The position numbers and the translations under genes are program-made. Below are positions 1 through 10,362 of a stretch of 31,726 nt of DNA, one piece after another. Numbering within the stretch: the first letter of the stretch is position 1; every line of letters begins with the position of its first letter. The notes under the pieces are model-generated. The model did not search any database. It was not told the origin of the DNA and was given only the letters and a program-made list of their open reading frames with translations. This stretch comes from DAOMOP01 sp035444405 (GTDB lineage: Bacteria > Pseudomonadota > Gammaproteobacteria > Burkholderiales > Rhodocyclaceae): NCBI GenBank assembly GCA_035444405.1, contig DAOMOP010000024.1, forward strand, positions 1 through 31,726, in the 5' to 3' direction.

Positions 1-420
1 CTCGTCCTCGATCCGCTGAGAGATGCCGATGTGCTTGTCCTAGGGCAGGTACACGAGCAGCCGGCCGGCGATGCTGATCTGCGTCGACAGCCGCGCGCCC
101 TTGGTGCCGATCGGATCCTTGAGCACCTGCACGGTGAGGTTCTGGCCCTCGGCGAGAATGCGCTCGATCGGCCGGCTCTCGCCGTGGTTGCGGTCGGCCC
201 AGATGTCCGCGACATGAAGAAAGGCGGTGCGCTCGAGCCCGATGTCGATGAAGGCCGACTGCATCCCCGGCAGCACGCGCACGACGCGCCCGAGATAGAT
301 GTTGCCGACGATGCCGCGGTTGGCGGTGCGCTCGACGTGCAGCTCCTGCACGACCCCCTGCTCGACCACGGCGACGCGCGTCTCCTGCGGCGTGAAATTG
401 ATCAGAAACTCGATACTCAT
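1..420 (-). pseudogene. rng: Ribonuclease G, N-terminal part, broken by an in-frame amber codon (also cut by window edge)
   Basis: RNase G is an S1-domain endoribonuclease that matures the 16S rRNA 5' end and turns over some mRNAs. From ATG 418-420 the frame reads MSIEFLINFTPQETRVAVVE and continues through the family-typical RGIVGNIYLGRVVRVLPGMQ, IDIGLERTAFLH and VLKDPIGTKGARLSTQIS. After LLVYLP there is a TAG (positions 42-40), yet the same frame carries on with DKHIGISQRIEDE to the window edge, exactly as in intact RNase G, where this position is commonly Gln. A single C-to-T change (CAG to TAG) explains it. TAG serves as a normal stop for msbA and waaC nearby, so general amber recoding is unlikely. 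The gene is last in the nadD-rsfS-rlmH-maf-rng row. Either a real nonsense mutation (RNase E could cover for it) or a base-call error; the rest of the gene lies outside the window. Confidence 0.85.
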
Positions 421-435
421 GCGGAAAAGGCGAAG

Positions 436-492
436 GCGATGGGAAATGCGCAATGGCAGGCCGAAGGCCACCCATTGCGCATTGTCCATCGC
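436..492. repeat. Long imperfect inverted repeat between maf and rng
   Basis: Two 21-base arms (436-456 and 472-492) are reverse complements at 19 of 21 positions, and the inner 12 bases of each arm (445-456 and 472-483) match perfectly. The loop is 15 bases. It fills much of the 148-base gap between the maf stop and the rng start. No long U tract follows it on the minus strand, so it looks more like a dispersed palindromic repeat than a classical terminator, although it could attenuate read-through from maf into rng. Confidence 0.7.
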
Positions 493-568
493 GGCTTTGC
501 GCCGTCACCGGCGCGCCAGTCCCGAGCGCCGATGCGCGCCCGCCGAAGTGCGCCGGCGCAAGCGTTGC

Positions 569-1213
569 TCACGACAGCACAGAATAGCCGAACGCCTCGA
601 GCAGCTGGGCAGTTTCGAACAGCGGCAGGCCCATGATGCCGCTGTAGCTGCCGCGGATCTCCTCGACGAAGATCGCAGCGCGTCCCTGGATCGCGTAGGC
701 GCCGGCCTTGTCCAGCGATTCGCCGACGGCGACGTACTGGCGGATCTCGCGCTCGTCGAGCCTGCGAAAGCGCACTTCGCTGACGCTGGTCAGGTGGTGC
801 GTGAGCTGCCCGTCGCTGATCGCCACCGCGGTCAGTACGCGGTGCGTGCGCCCGGACAGGCGCGCGAGAATCGTGCGCGCTTCCTCCTGCGAGCCCGGCT
901 TGCCGACGATCTCGTCGTCGACCGCCAGCGTGGTGTCGGCGGCCAGTACCGGGCGCAGCTGCAGGTGGCGCAGCTGCACGCGGCGCACGCCGGCTTCGGC
1001 CTTCGCCAGGGCGAGCCGCTCGACGTAGGGCTGTGCCTGCTCGCCCGGCCGCGGCGTCTCGTCGACGTCGTCGTCGGTGCCGCGTTCGCCGCCGCGAAAC
1101 AGCAGCAGGTCGAACGGCACGCCGATCTGGCGCAGCAGCTCGCGGCGACGCGGGCTTCGTGACGACAGGTAGATGCGCGAGGGCGGATTCTTCATGTTGT
1201 TGTTCGCAGTCAT
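569..1213 (-). CDS. maf: Maf family nucleoside triphosphate pyrophosphatase (YhdE-like dTTP/UTP type)
   Basis: Cytoplasmic house-cleaning enzyme that hydrolyses non-canonical or excess nucleotides such as dTTP, UTP and modified derivatives to monophosphates. The 214-residue product begins with the signature LSSRSPRRRELLRQIGV, followed by AADTTLAVDDEIVGKP (catalytic Asp region) and AYAIQGRAAIFVEEIRGSYS; the latter segment is typical of the YhdE rather than the YceF subgroup. The ATG at 1213 overlaps the rlmH stop as ATGA, which favours this start through translational coupling. A second ATG six codons downstream (1195) could also be used. It sits in the conserved nadD-rsfS-rlmH-maf-rng order. 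Confidence 0.9.
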   Translation of the reverse strand: MTANNNMKNPPSRIYLSSRSPRRRELLRQIGVPFDLLLFRGGERGTDDDVDETPRPGEQAQPYVERLALAKAEAGVRRVQLRHLQLRPVLAADTTLAVDDEIVGKPGSQEEARTILARLSGRTHRVLTAVAISDGQLTHHLTSVSEVRFRRLDEREIRQYVAVGESLDKAGAYAIQGRAAIFVEEIRGSYSGIMGLPLFETAQLLEAFGYSVLS

Positions 1214-1680
1214 TCGCGGTGATAGGGGTGGTTGCGCGTGACCGTCCAGGCGCGGTAGAGCGCCTCGGCGAGCAGCGGGCGCACCAGCGCGTGCGGCAGG
1301 GTCAGGCTCGACAGGCGCAGCGTCTCGTGCGCCGTGGCTTTCAGCGCCGGGGCGAGGCCGTCGGGGCCGCCGACGATCAGCGCGACGTCCTCGCCGCCGC
1401 CCTGCCACGCCTCGAGCCGCTGCGCGAGCGCGACGGTGGTCAGGTCGCGGCCGGCCGCGTCGAGGATCACGCGCCGGCAGCGCGCCGGCAGCGCCGCCTC
1501 GATGCGCGCCGCCTCGGCCGCCATCAGCGCATCGACGCTCTTGCCGCTGGTGCGCGGCTCGGCCTTCACCTCGGTGAGCGAGAGCGGCAGCTCGCGCGGC
1601 ATGCGGCGCGCGAACTCCTCGAAGCCCGCCGTGACCCAGCCCGGCATGCGCGTGCCGACGGCCACGACGATCAGCTTCAT
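1210..1680 (-). CDS. rlmH: 23S rRNA (pseudouridine1915-N3)-methyltransferase
   Basis: SPOUT-class methyltransferase that uses SAM to methylate pseudouridine 1915 in helix 69 of 23S rRNA on assembled 70S ribosomes. The 156-residue length is normal for the family. It starts MKLIVVAVGTRMPGWV and carries the C-terminal knotted SAM site: DVALIVGGPDGL around residues 98-109, then LSSLTLPHALVRPLLAEALYRAW, ending with the conserved HPYHRE tail. It follows rsfS by 23 bases and overlaps maf by four bases. RsfS and RlmH both act on late or idle ribosomes, which fits their pairing. Confidence 0.95.
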   Translation of the reverse strand: MKLIVVAVGTRMPGWVTAGFEEFARRMPRELPLSLTEVKAEPRTSGKSVDALMAAEAARIEAALPARCRRVILDAAGRDLTTVALAQRLEAWQGGGEDVALIVGGPDGLAPALKATAHETLRLSSLTLPHALVRPLLAEALYRAWTVTRNHPYHRE

Positions 1681-1703
1681 CGCAGCGCCGCCTCAAGCGC
1701 GCA

Positions 1704-2075
1704 TCATTCGGGCTTGCCGGCCGTTCCGGTGGCGACGCGGCGGCGCGACGCCGGTGTCGTCGTCCACAGCTCCTCGAGTCGGTAGTAGCTGCGGATGGCC
1801 GGCTGCATGACGTGCACGACGATGTCACCGAGATCGACCAGCACCCACTCGCCGGTCTCCTCGCCCTCGACGCTGATCACCTCGCCGCCGGCCTCCTTGA
1901 CCTTCTCCTGGACATTGCGCGCGAGTGCGCGTGTCTGACGATTCGAGTCGGCGCTCGCAACGATGACGCGGTCGAACAGCGGGGTGAGCTTGGAGGTGTT
2001 GATGACCTCGATGTCCTGGGCCTTGATGTCTTCGAGCGCGGCGACGACGGTCTTTTCGAGTTTGCGGATGTCCAT
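1704..2075 (-). CDS. rsfS: Ribosomal silencing factor RsfS
   Basis: RsfS binds ribosomal protein uL14 and blocks 30S-50S joining when nutrients are scarce. From ATG 2073-2075 the product is 123 residues and shows the family segments EDIKAQDIEVINTS, FDRVIVASADSNRQTRALA, GEETGEWVLVDLGDIVVHVM and YYRLEELW. A short Arg/Thr-rich tail follows the conserved core. The chosen start lies four bases after the nadD stop; an ATG ten codons upstream would overlap nadD and lacks family-like residues. No strong Shine-Dalgarno sequence is seen, so expression is probably coupled to nadD. Confidence 0.95.
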   Translation of the reverse strand: MDIRKLEKTVVAALEDIKAQDIEVINTSKLTPLFDRVIVASADSNRQTRALARNVQEKVKEAGGEVISVEGEETGEWVLVDLGDIVVHVMQPAIRSYYRLEELWTTTPASRRRVATGTAGKPE

Positions 2076-2079
2076 GGAG

Positions 2080-2757
2080 TCAGCGGTAGAGGTGTTGCAG
2101 CCCAATATAGTCGAGAACGGAATCGGGGAGCAAATAGCGGGCGCTGCGCCCGCCGTGGATGAGCGCGCGCACCAGCGAGGCCGAGATCGCCAGCGGCGTC
2201 ATGTCGAACGGCACGACCTGCCCGGCCGGGGCGGCGCGCAGGCAGGCCGGATCGGTGTCGATGCGCGTGCCGCAGGCCTCGTCGAGCTCGGCCGACAGCA
2301 CGCCCGGCCATTGCCGTCCCTGCGCTGCAGCGCCGGGACGGTTGGCGACCGCGATGTGTGCGAGCGCGAACAGCTCGCGCCAGCGGTGCCAGCCCGGAAG
2401 GCCGCGGAAGGCGTCGGCGCCGAGGATCAGCACCAGCGGTTGCGCGGGCCCGAGCTCGGCGCGCAGGCGCTCGAGCGTCAGCACCGTGTAGCTCTTGCCG
2501 CGCGCGCGCACCTCGCCGTCGTCGACCTCGAATGCCGCATTGCCGGCGGTCGCCCGGCGCACCATCTCGAGGCGGTGTGCCGCGGCCGACAGCGGCGTCG
2601 CGCGGTGCGGCGGCTCGCCGGCCGGAACGAAGCGCACGCGGCCGAGCGCGAGCGCCTCGCGCGCCTCCTCGGCCAGGCGCAGGTGGGCGAGATGGATCGG
2701 ATCGAAAGTGCCGCCGAGCAGACCCAGCGGCACGGCCTCAGGCCGCCGGGCGCTCAT
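2080..2757 (-). CDS. nadD: Nicotinate-nucleotide adenylyltransferase
   Basis: Transfers AMP from ATP to nicotinate mononucleotide, giving deamido-NAD in NAD biosynthesis. The 225-residue product has the nucleotidyltransferase signature GGTFDPIHLAH at about residues 15-25 (HxxH nucleotide-binding motif), LILGADAFRGLPGWHRW in the middle, and ISASLVRALIHGG near the C terminus, equivalent to the usual ISSTxIR motif. The start at 2757 overlaps the 3' end of the upstream membrane-protein gene by 20 bases; an ATG eight codons further up is possible but lies outside the conserved fold. Confidence 0.93.
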   Translation of the reverse strand: MSARRPEAVPLGLLGGTFDPIHLAHLRLAEEAREALALGRVRFVPAGEPPHRATPLSAAAHRLEMVRRATAGNAAFEVDDGEVRARGKSYTVLTLERLRAELGPAQPLVLILGADAFRGLPGWHRWRELFALAHIAVANRPGAAAQGRQWPGVLSAELDEACGTRIDTDPACLRAAPAGQVVPFDMTPLAISASLVRALIHGGRSARYLLPDSVLDYIGLQHLYR

Positions 2758-3556
2758 CGACGGCCCGCGTGCCGAAGACATCGCGCGCGTTCGCGTAGAA
2801 GCTTGCGAACAGCACCGGCACCAGAATCAGCGGCAGCAGCAGCACCAGCAGCGTCGACAGGAACGGTATCGCGATGCCGACGGTGCCGATCAGCAGACCC
2901 GGCAGCAGCGCACCGAAGATCGCGATCGCGAGGCCGTAGGTCAGGAACGGGCGCCAGTTCTGCAGGCACGCGTAAAAGCTGAAGAACATCGCCTTGGTGG
3001 CCGGCACGTTCCACCAGCCGGCCAGGATCGGCGCGAACCAGTAGGCCATCACGACCGGGGCCGACAGCGCGACGGCGACCAGCAGCGTGAACGACAGGCC
3101 CGGCACCGCGCCGGTCTCGGGGTCGAGCTCCTGTGCGCCCGTCATCAGTCGCATCAGCGTACCACCGTCGAGCAGGGACGTGAGCAGCAGCACCAGTACG
3201 CTGCCGACGAGGTAGATGCCGCCTATCGTCACGAGCGCCTGCACGTTGGTCTTGAAGCCCGAAAAGAGCATCTCCGGGCCGCCCTTGCGCCCTTCGTCGA
3301 TGGCGCGGCAGGTGTTGAGCACGCCGAGCGAGAAGACCGGCATCAGCAGCGACGCGACCGGCTGACCGATCAGCGGCACCGAGCTGACGACGACGAGGAT
3401 GAGCAGATAGCCGAACGAGGCGAAGGTCAGCAGCGCCGGGTTGCGCCGCCACAGCAGCAGTCCTTCCTGTAGCCAGGCCCAGCCGCGCTGGACCGGAACT
3501 TGTCGTGCTTGCATTGGATGGGTCTTGTCCGTCAGGGGTTGCGATGGGGCGCTCAT
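2738..3556 (-). CDS. BPSS1780 family multi-pass membrane protein
   Basis: An inner-membrane protein of unknown function, matched from memory to the betaproteobacterial BPSS1780 family. The 272-residue product begins with a soluble segment containing VQRGWAWLQEGLLLWRRNP and then has about six hydrophobic stretches: around FASFGYLLILVVVSSVPLIG, VASLLMPVFSLGVL, IGGIYLVGSVLVLLLTSLL, FTLLVAVALSAPVVMAYWF, YGLAIAIFGALLPGLLIGTV and LLVLLLPLILVPVLFASFY. No catalytic motif is visible. An alternative start at 3514 (MQARQVPVQRGW) may be the native one because the first 14 residues look unconserved. It lies between thrB and nadD in a tightly packed minus-strand row. Confidence 0.8.
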   Translation of the reverse strand: MSAPSQPLTDKTHPMQARQVPVQRGWAWLQEGLLLWRRNPALLTFASFGYLLILVVVSSVPLIGQPVASLLMPVFSLGVLNTCRAIDEGRKGGPEMLFSGFKTNVQALVTIGGIYLVGSVLVLLLTSLLDGGTLMRLMTGAQELDPETGAVPGLSFTLLVAVALSAPVVMAYWFAPILAGWWNVPATKAMFFSFYACLQNWRPFLTYGLAIAIFGALLPGLLIGTVGIAIPFLSTLLVLLLPLILVPVLFASFYANARDVFGTRAVDERPAA

Positions 3557-3565
3557 GGCGGCGCG

Positions 3566-4510
3566 TCAGGCCGACGGCAGCGCGGGGGTGGCGGCGATGC
3601 GCAGCTTCAGGATGTCGCGGTACTCGCCGGGGTCCTTGACCTGTACCAGCTCGCCGCCTTTGGGCAGGTGATAGTCCTCGGCGCGCGAGAGCCAGAAGCG
3701 CAATGCGGCCGCGCGCAGCATCGCCGGCCAGCAGGCGTGCTCGGCAGCGGTGAACGGGCGCTCGGCGTGGTAGGCGGCGAGCAGTGCCGTCGTACGTGCC
3801 GCATCGAGCTCGCCGGCCGGCGTCACGCACCAGTCGTTGACCGCCACGGCGATGTCGAACAGCAGCGCGTCGTGGCCGGCGAAGTAGAAGTCGATCACGC
3901 CGCCGATGTGGCCTTCGTGCCACAGCACATTGTCGCGGAACAGATCGGCGTGGATCACGCCGTGCGGCAGCGCAGCGTAGTCCTGGCGGGCCTGGAAGGC
4001 GAGCTCGGCGTCGAGCAGCGCCTGCTCGTCGGGCGGCAGGCACGGGCGCACGTGTGCGGCGGTCTGCGCCCGCCACCGGGCGCCACGCGGGTTGTCCTGG
4101 CGGCGTCCGTACGACAGTCCGGCCAGATGCAGTCCGGCCAGCATCTGGCCGACGCGGCTGCACTGCTCGGGGCCCGGCGCCATGTCGGAGCGGCCGTTCA
4201 GCCGCGCCACCAGTGCCGCGGGCCGCTCGCACAGCGTGCTGAAGTACTCGTTGTCGCGATCGGCGATCGGCGCCGGCACGGGCAGGCCGTGGTGGGCCAG
4301 ATGTGCCATCAGGTACAGATAGAACGGCAGCTCCGAGCGCGGGATCGCCTCGAACAGCGTCAGCACGTAGCGGCCCAGCGTCGTCGTGACGAAGAAGTTG
4401 CTGTTCTGGACGCCGGCCGAGATGCCCTCGAACTCGACCAGGCGGCCGATCGCGTAGTGCTTGAGCCAGCCGGCGAGCTCGTCGGCCGGGACGGAGGTGA
4501 ACACGGACAT
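3566..4510 (-). CDS. thrB: Homoserine kinase (aminoglycoside-phosphotransferase fold type)
   Basis: Phosphorylates L-homoserine to O-phosphohomoserine, the step before threonine synthase. This is the APH-fold ThrB of many proteobacteria, not the GHMP-fold enzyme of E. coli. The 314-residue product starts MSVFTSVPADELAGWLKHYA and includes EGISAGVQNSNFFV (ATP site), the catalytic loop HADLFRDN at residues 187-194 (Asp189 as base) and the metal-binding GVIDFYFAGHD at 204-213. It lies 24 bases after the DUF2782 gene; DUF2782, thrB and polA are commonly neighbours in betaproteobacteria. Confidence 0.95.
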   Translation of the reverse strand: MSVFTSVPADELAGWLKHYAIGRLVEFEGISAGVQNSNFFVTTTLGRYVLTLFEAIPRSELPFYLYLMAHLAHHGLPVPAPIADRDNEYFSTLCERPAALVARLNGRSDMAPGPEQCSRVGQMLAGLHLAGLSYGRRQDNPRGARWRAQTAAHVRPCLPPDEQALLDAELAFQARQDYAALPHGVIHADLFRDNVLWHEGHIGGVIDFYFAGHDALLFDIAVAVNDWCVTPAGELDAARTTALLAAYHAERPFTAAEHACWPAMLRAAALRFWLSRAEDYHLPKGGELVQVKDPGEYRDILKLRIAATPALPSA

Positions 4511-4534
4511 GCGGCGCTCAGCAGCCTGTAGCGC

Positions 4535-4864
4535 TCACCACGAGCGGATCACCCACATCGGTACCGACAGGGTCGGCGACGCGTCGGTGTACGGCACCAT
4601 GACGCCGTCGCCGCGCTGGTCGACGAGATAGTACGGCACGCCGTGCGCCGGCGTGACCTTGACCATGTAGAGGCGGCCGCGGAAGCGGAACTCCTCCACC
4701 GTGTCCTCGCCGCGCTGCACGATCGTCACCTCCGGCTCGAACGATTCCTCGCTGAGCCCCGGCGGTGGCGGGGGCGGTTCGGGAATCGGCTCGAGTTGCG
4801 GGCGCTGCTGCGCGGCGACGGGGGCGGCCACGGCCAGCAGCAGGATGATCAGCTTGCGACGCAT
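4535..4864 (-). CDS. DUF2782 family small exported protein
   Basis: A 109-residue protein with an N-terminal signal peptide (MRRKLIILLLAVAAPVAAQQ; cleavage likely after AVAAPVAA), a proline-rich linker (PEPPPPPPG), and a compact C-terminal domain containing VTIVQRGEDTVEEFRFRGRLY and MVKVTPAHGVPYYLVDQ. This pattern matches DUF2782, a periplasmic or membrane-associated family of unknown function usually found beside thrB and polA. A good Shine-Dalgarno sequence (GGAGA) lies about six bases upstream of the ATG, so this is probably the first gene of the thrB transcript. Confidence 0.85.
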   Translation of the reverse strand: MRRKLIILLLAVAAPVAAQQRPQLEPIPEPPPPPPGLSEESFEPEVTIVQRGEDTVEEFRFRGRLYMVKVTPAHGVPYYLVDQRGDGVMVPYTDASPTLSVPMWVIRSW

Positions 4865-4951
4865 CGTCTTCTCCGGTGAATGCGTGGATTCTAGCAGAGG
4901 GCCGGCAGCGCTTCGGTGGGCGTGTGCGCCGGCACGTGGCGGCGACCCGTG

Positions 4952-5680
4952 CTACAGATTCAGCATCAGTTCATGCTCTTCGGGCAGCGGCAGGAAGCCG
5001 CGCGTCTCGTAGTGCTTGAAGATCGCCTCGACCACCTGCTCGGGTTCGTCGATGACCTGAACGAGGTCGAGATCCTCCGGGTTGATCATGCGCTCGGCCA
5101 CCAGGCGGTCGCGGAACCAGTCGAGCAGGCCGTTCCAGAACGGCCCATGCACGAGGATGACCGGGATCTTGCGGCTCTTGCCGGTCTGGATCAGCGTCAT
5201 CGCCTCGAGCAGCTCGTCGAGCGTGCCGAACCCGCCCGGCAGCACGACGTAGGCCGACGCGAACTTCACGAACATGAACTTGCGGGCGAAGAAATGCTGG
5301 AAGGTCTGCGAGATGTCCTGGTAGGGGTTCGCGCCCTGTTCCATCGGCAGCTGGATGTTGAGCCCCACCGACGGGCTCTTGCCGAAGTAGGCGCCCTTGT
5401 TGGCCGCCTCCATGATGCCCGGACCGCCGCCCGAGATCACCGAGAAGCCCGCATCGGAGAGCTGGCGCGCGATGCGTTCGGTGAGCATGTAGTACATGTG
5501 GTCGGGCGGTATGCGCGCGCTGCCGAAGATCGACACCGCCGGGCGAATGGCATTGAGCCGTTCGGTGCCTTCGACGAACTCTGACATAATTCCGAAGATG
5601 CGCCACGACTCGCGCGCGTTGAAGCGCCGTGCGTAATCGTTGTTGGTCGCGCTGCGGGGGAGTTTTTCTTTCGCTGTCAT
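4952..5680 (-). CDS. LOG family protein (TIGR00730-type nucleoside monophosphate phosphoribohydrolase)
   Basis: LOG proteins cleave nucleoside 5'-monophosphates to base and ribose 5-phosphate (for example cytokinin riboside monophosphates, AMP, or pyrimidine nucleotides in PpnN). The 242-residue product has GGGPGIMEA at 84-92 and the diagnostic PGGFGTLDE at 148-156, which supplies the catalytic Arg/Glu region together with the preceding FARKFMFVKFA segment. The N-terminal 45 residues (MTAKEKLPRS onward) are outside the Rossmann core; a later ATG at 5586 would remove them. It is transcribed divergently from polA with a 96-base gap. The true substrate is not evident. Confidence 0.9.
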   Translation of the reverse strand: MTAKEKLPRSATNNDYARRFNARESWRIFGIMSEFVEGTERLNAIRPAVSIFGSARIPPDHMYYMLTERIARQLSDAGFSVISGGGPGIMEAANKGAYFGKSPSVGLNIQLPMEQGANPYQDISQTFQHFFARKFMFVKFASAYVVLPGGFGTLDELLEAMTLIQTGKSRKIPVILVHGPFWNGLLDWFRDRLVAERMINPEDLDLVQVIDEPEQVVEAIFKHYETRGFLPLPEEHELMLNL

Positions 5681-5776
5681 CTTGTTCTCGTCTGTTGATT
5701 CCGTGTGCGCCCCGGCTGCCGGTTGAAGTTCGACTGCAGGCGCATGCGCATGGTTTCGCCGCAAGGATTGTCCACC

Positions 5777-8496
<2,720 letters not shown>

Positions 8497-8500
<4 letters not shown>

Positions 8501-8529
8501 CCCGGGTGCCGCCGTCGCACATGTATAAT
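8497..8529 (+). promoter_or_regulatory. Candidate promoter for the carbamoyltransferase gene
   Basis: A perfect TATAAT lies at 8524-8529 in the short polA-carbamoyltransferase gap. The best -35-like hexamer, TTGACC at 8497-8502, overlaps the polA stop but is 21 bases away, longer than the usual 16-18, so the -35 assignment is weak. A start near 8536 would give a leader of about 55 bases. Confidence 0.5.
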
Positions 8530-8551
8530 CCGCTGTTTTCGTGATGGATCC

Positions 8552-8574
8552 GGACGGCCGGGGCTCCGCCGTCC
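8552..8574 (+). promoter_or_regulatory. Stem-loop in the 5' leader of the carbamoyltransferase gene
   Basis: GGACGGC (8552-8558) pairs perfectly with GCCGTCC (8568-8574) around a nine-base loop. It ends four bases before the Shine-Dalgarno-like GAGG near 8579, where it could affect translation of the TTG-started gene. It could also be the 3' end of the polA message; there is no U tract. Confidence 0.4.
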
Positions 8575-8589
8575 CGACGAGGTAATACG

Positions 8590-10362
8590 TTGTCCCTGAC
8601 CATACTCGGCCTGTCCGGCGCGCTCACCCACGACCCTTCCGCCGCCCTCTACGTCGACGGCAGGCTCGTCGCCGCGGCCGAAGAAGAGCGCTTCGTGCGC
8701 GACAAGCACGCCAAGCAGCGCATGCCGTACGAGTCGGCGCGGTTCTGCCTGGACTTTGCCGGCGTCAAGCCCCAGGACGTCAGCGCGGTGGCGATTCCGT
8801 TCGCGCCGATCAGCATCCTCGACAAGGCGCGCTGGCACTACGCCAGGCGCTACTGGTATGCGCCCGATCGCGGGCTGGACGCGATCCTGATGGGCAACCG
8901 GCGCTTCTACCGCTACAAGAAGCGCATCGAGTGGTGCTTGCAGCAGCTCGGCTTCGATCTTGCCACGACCGAGATCGTGCCGGTCGAGCACCACCTCACC
9001 CACGCCTCCAGCGCCTACCACTGCTCCGGCTTCGAGGACAAGACCGCCATCCTCGGCATCGACGGCAAGGGCGAGTACGCCACCACCTTCTTCGGCTACG
9101 GCGAGAACGGCCGCATCCACAAGATCAAGGAGTTCTACGACCCTGATTCGCTCGGCGGCCTGTACGGCGCGATCACCGAGTACCTCGGCTTCGAGATGCT
9201 CGACGGCGAGTACAAGGTCATGGGCATGGCGCCCTACGGCGACCCGGCCAAGTACGATTTCTCCCGCCTGGCCAAGTTCGAGAACGGTGAGCTGGTCGTC
9301 AACACCGAGCTTGCCAACGTCATCGGCCTGCGGCGCTACAAGGAAAACGGCAAGGGCTACTACTTCTCGCCCAAGCTGATCGACTGGCTGGGGCCGATGC
9401 GCCACGGCGACGTCGCCGACGAGCCCTACGTCCACTACGCGGCGAGCATGCAGAAGCTGTTCGAGGAGCTCGCCCTGCAGATGATGGACTACTACCTGGG
9501 CGACATCCTGCGCGAGACCGGCAAGCTCGCCTTCGCCGGCGGCGGCGCGCTCAACGTCAAGCTCAACCAGAAGATCATCGCGCGCCCCGAGGTCAAGGAG
9601 CTCTTCGTGCAGCCGGCCTCGGGCGACTCGGGCACCGCGGTGGGCGCCGCCGCCTACGTGTCGGTCGCGCGCGGCGTGCCGGTCGAGAAGATGGAGCACG
9701 TCTATCTGGGCCCGGCCTACAGCAACGAGGACGTCATCGCCGCCTGCGCGCGCCACCCCGCGCAGCCCCGGTGGCAGAAGATCGCTGACGGTGACACCCA
9801 GGTGCCGGCGCACATCGCCCAGGTGCTGGCCGACGGCCACCCGGTGGCCTGGTTCCAGGGGCGCATGGAATTCGGCCCGCGCGCGCTCGGCGGCCGTTCC
9901 ATCCTCGGCTGCCCCAGCGCGCCCGGCGTGGCCGACCGCATCAACGAGCAGATCAAGTTCCGCGAGCGCTGGCGCCCGTTCTGCCCCAGCATGCTCGACA
10001 CCGTCGGCCCGCAGATGCTCGGCACCGACCACCCGGCGCCGTTCATGACCTTCACCTTCGAGGTCGCCGAGGGCTGGAAGGAGCGCGTGCCCGAAGTGGT
10101 GCATGAGGACGGCACCGCGCGCGCCCAGGTGCTCAGGCGCGAGTTCAACCCGCGCTACTACGACCTGATGAAGGAGCTCGAGCGGCTCACCGGCAACGGC
10201 GTGGTGCTGAACACCTCGCTGAACCGTCGCGGCGAGCCGATGATCTGCTCGCCCACCGATGCGCTCAACATGTTCTTCGGCTCGGATCTGCGGTATCTGA
10301 TCATGGAAGACATTCTGGTGGTGAAGGATGAAGCGGGCATGCCGGATGACGCCCTCCGGTAA
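8590..10362 (+). CDS. NodU/TobZ-type carbamoyltransferase, probably acting on LPS core
   Basis: Members transfer a carbamoyl group from carbamoyl phosphate, via carbamoyl-AMP, onto a sugar hydroxyl. The 590-residue product has the N-terminal Kae1/ASKHA-like domain (LGLSGALTHDPSAAL, then VEHHLTHASSAYHCSGF with His134, His135 and His138 as metal ligands, and ILGIDGKGEY) and the C-terminal YrdC-like domain (FQGRMEFGPRALGGRSIL, RERWRPFCPSML, NTSLNRRGEPMICSP). It starts at TTG 8590, preceded by GAGG at about seven bases; the conserved MSLTILGLSG directly follows. P. aeruginosa has a similar-sized carbamoyltransferase in its LPS core cluster (PA5005 region), where core heptose is O-carbamoylated. 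The same role is inferred here from the waa neighbours. A secondary-metabolite role is less likely. Confidence 0.88.
   Translation: MSLTILGLSGALTHDPSAALYVDGRLVAAAEEERFVRDKHAKQRMPYESARFCLDFAGVKPQDVSAVAIPFAPISILDKARWHYARRYWYAPDRGLDAILMGNRRFYRYKKRIEWCLQQLGFDLATTEIVPVEHHLTHASSAYHCSGFEDKTAILGIDGKGEYATTFFGYGENGRIHKIKEFYDPDSLGGLYGAITEYLGFEMLDGEYKVMGMAPYGDPAKYDFSRLAKFENGELVVNTELANVIGLRRYKENGKGYYFSPKLIDWLGPMRHGDVADEPYVHYAASMQKLFEELALQMMDYYLGDILRETGKLAFAGGGALNVKLNQKIIARPEVKELFVQPASGDSGTAVGAAAYVSVARGVPVEKMEHVYLGPAYSNEDVIAACARHPAQPRWQKIADGDTQVPAHIAQVLADGHPVAWFQGRMEFGPRALGGRSILGCPSAPGVADRINEQIKFRERWRPFCPSMLDTVGPQMLGTDHPAPFMTFTFEVAEGWKERVPEVVHEDGTARAQVLRREFNPRYYDLMKELERLTGNGVVLNTSLNRRGEPMICSPTDALNMFFGSDLRYLIMEDILVVKDEAGMPDDALR

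Noticed and set aside
1..42. Amber recoding (pyrrolysine or reassigned TAG) in rng
   Set aside because: TAG ends msbA and waaC normally, and no pyl genes are present; a point mutation or sequencing error is simpler.
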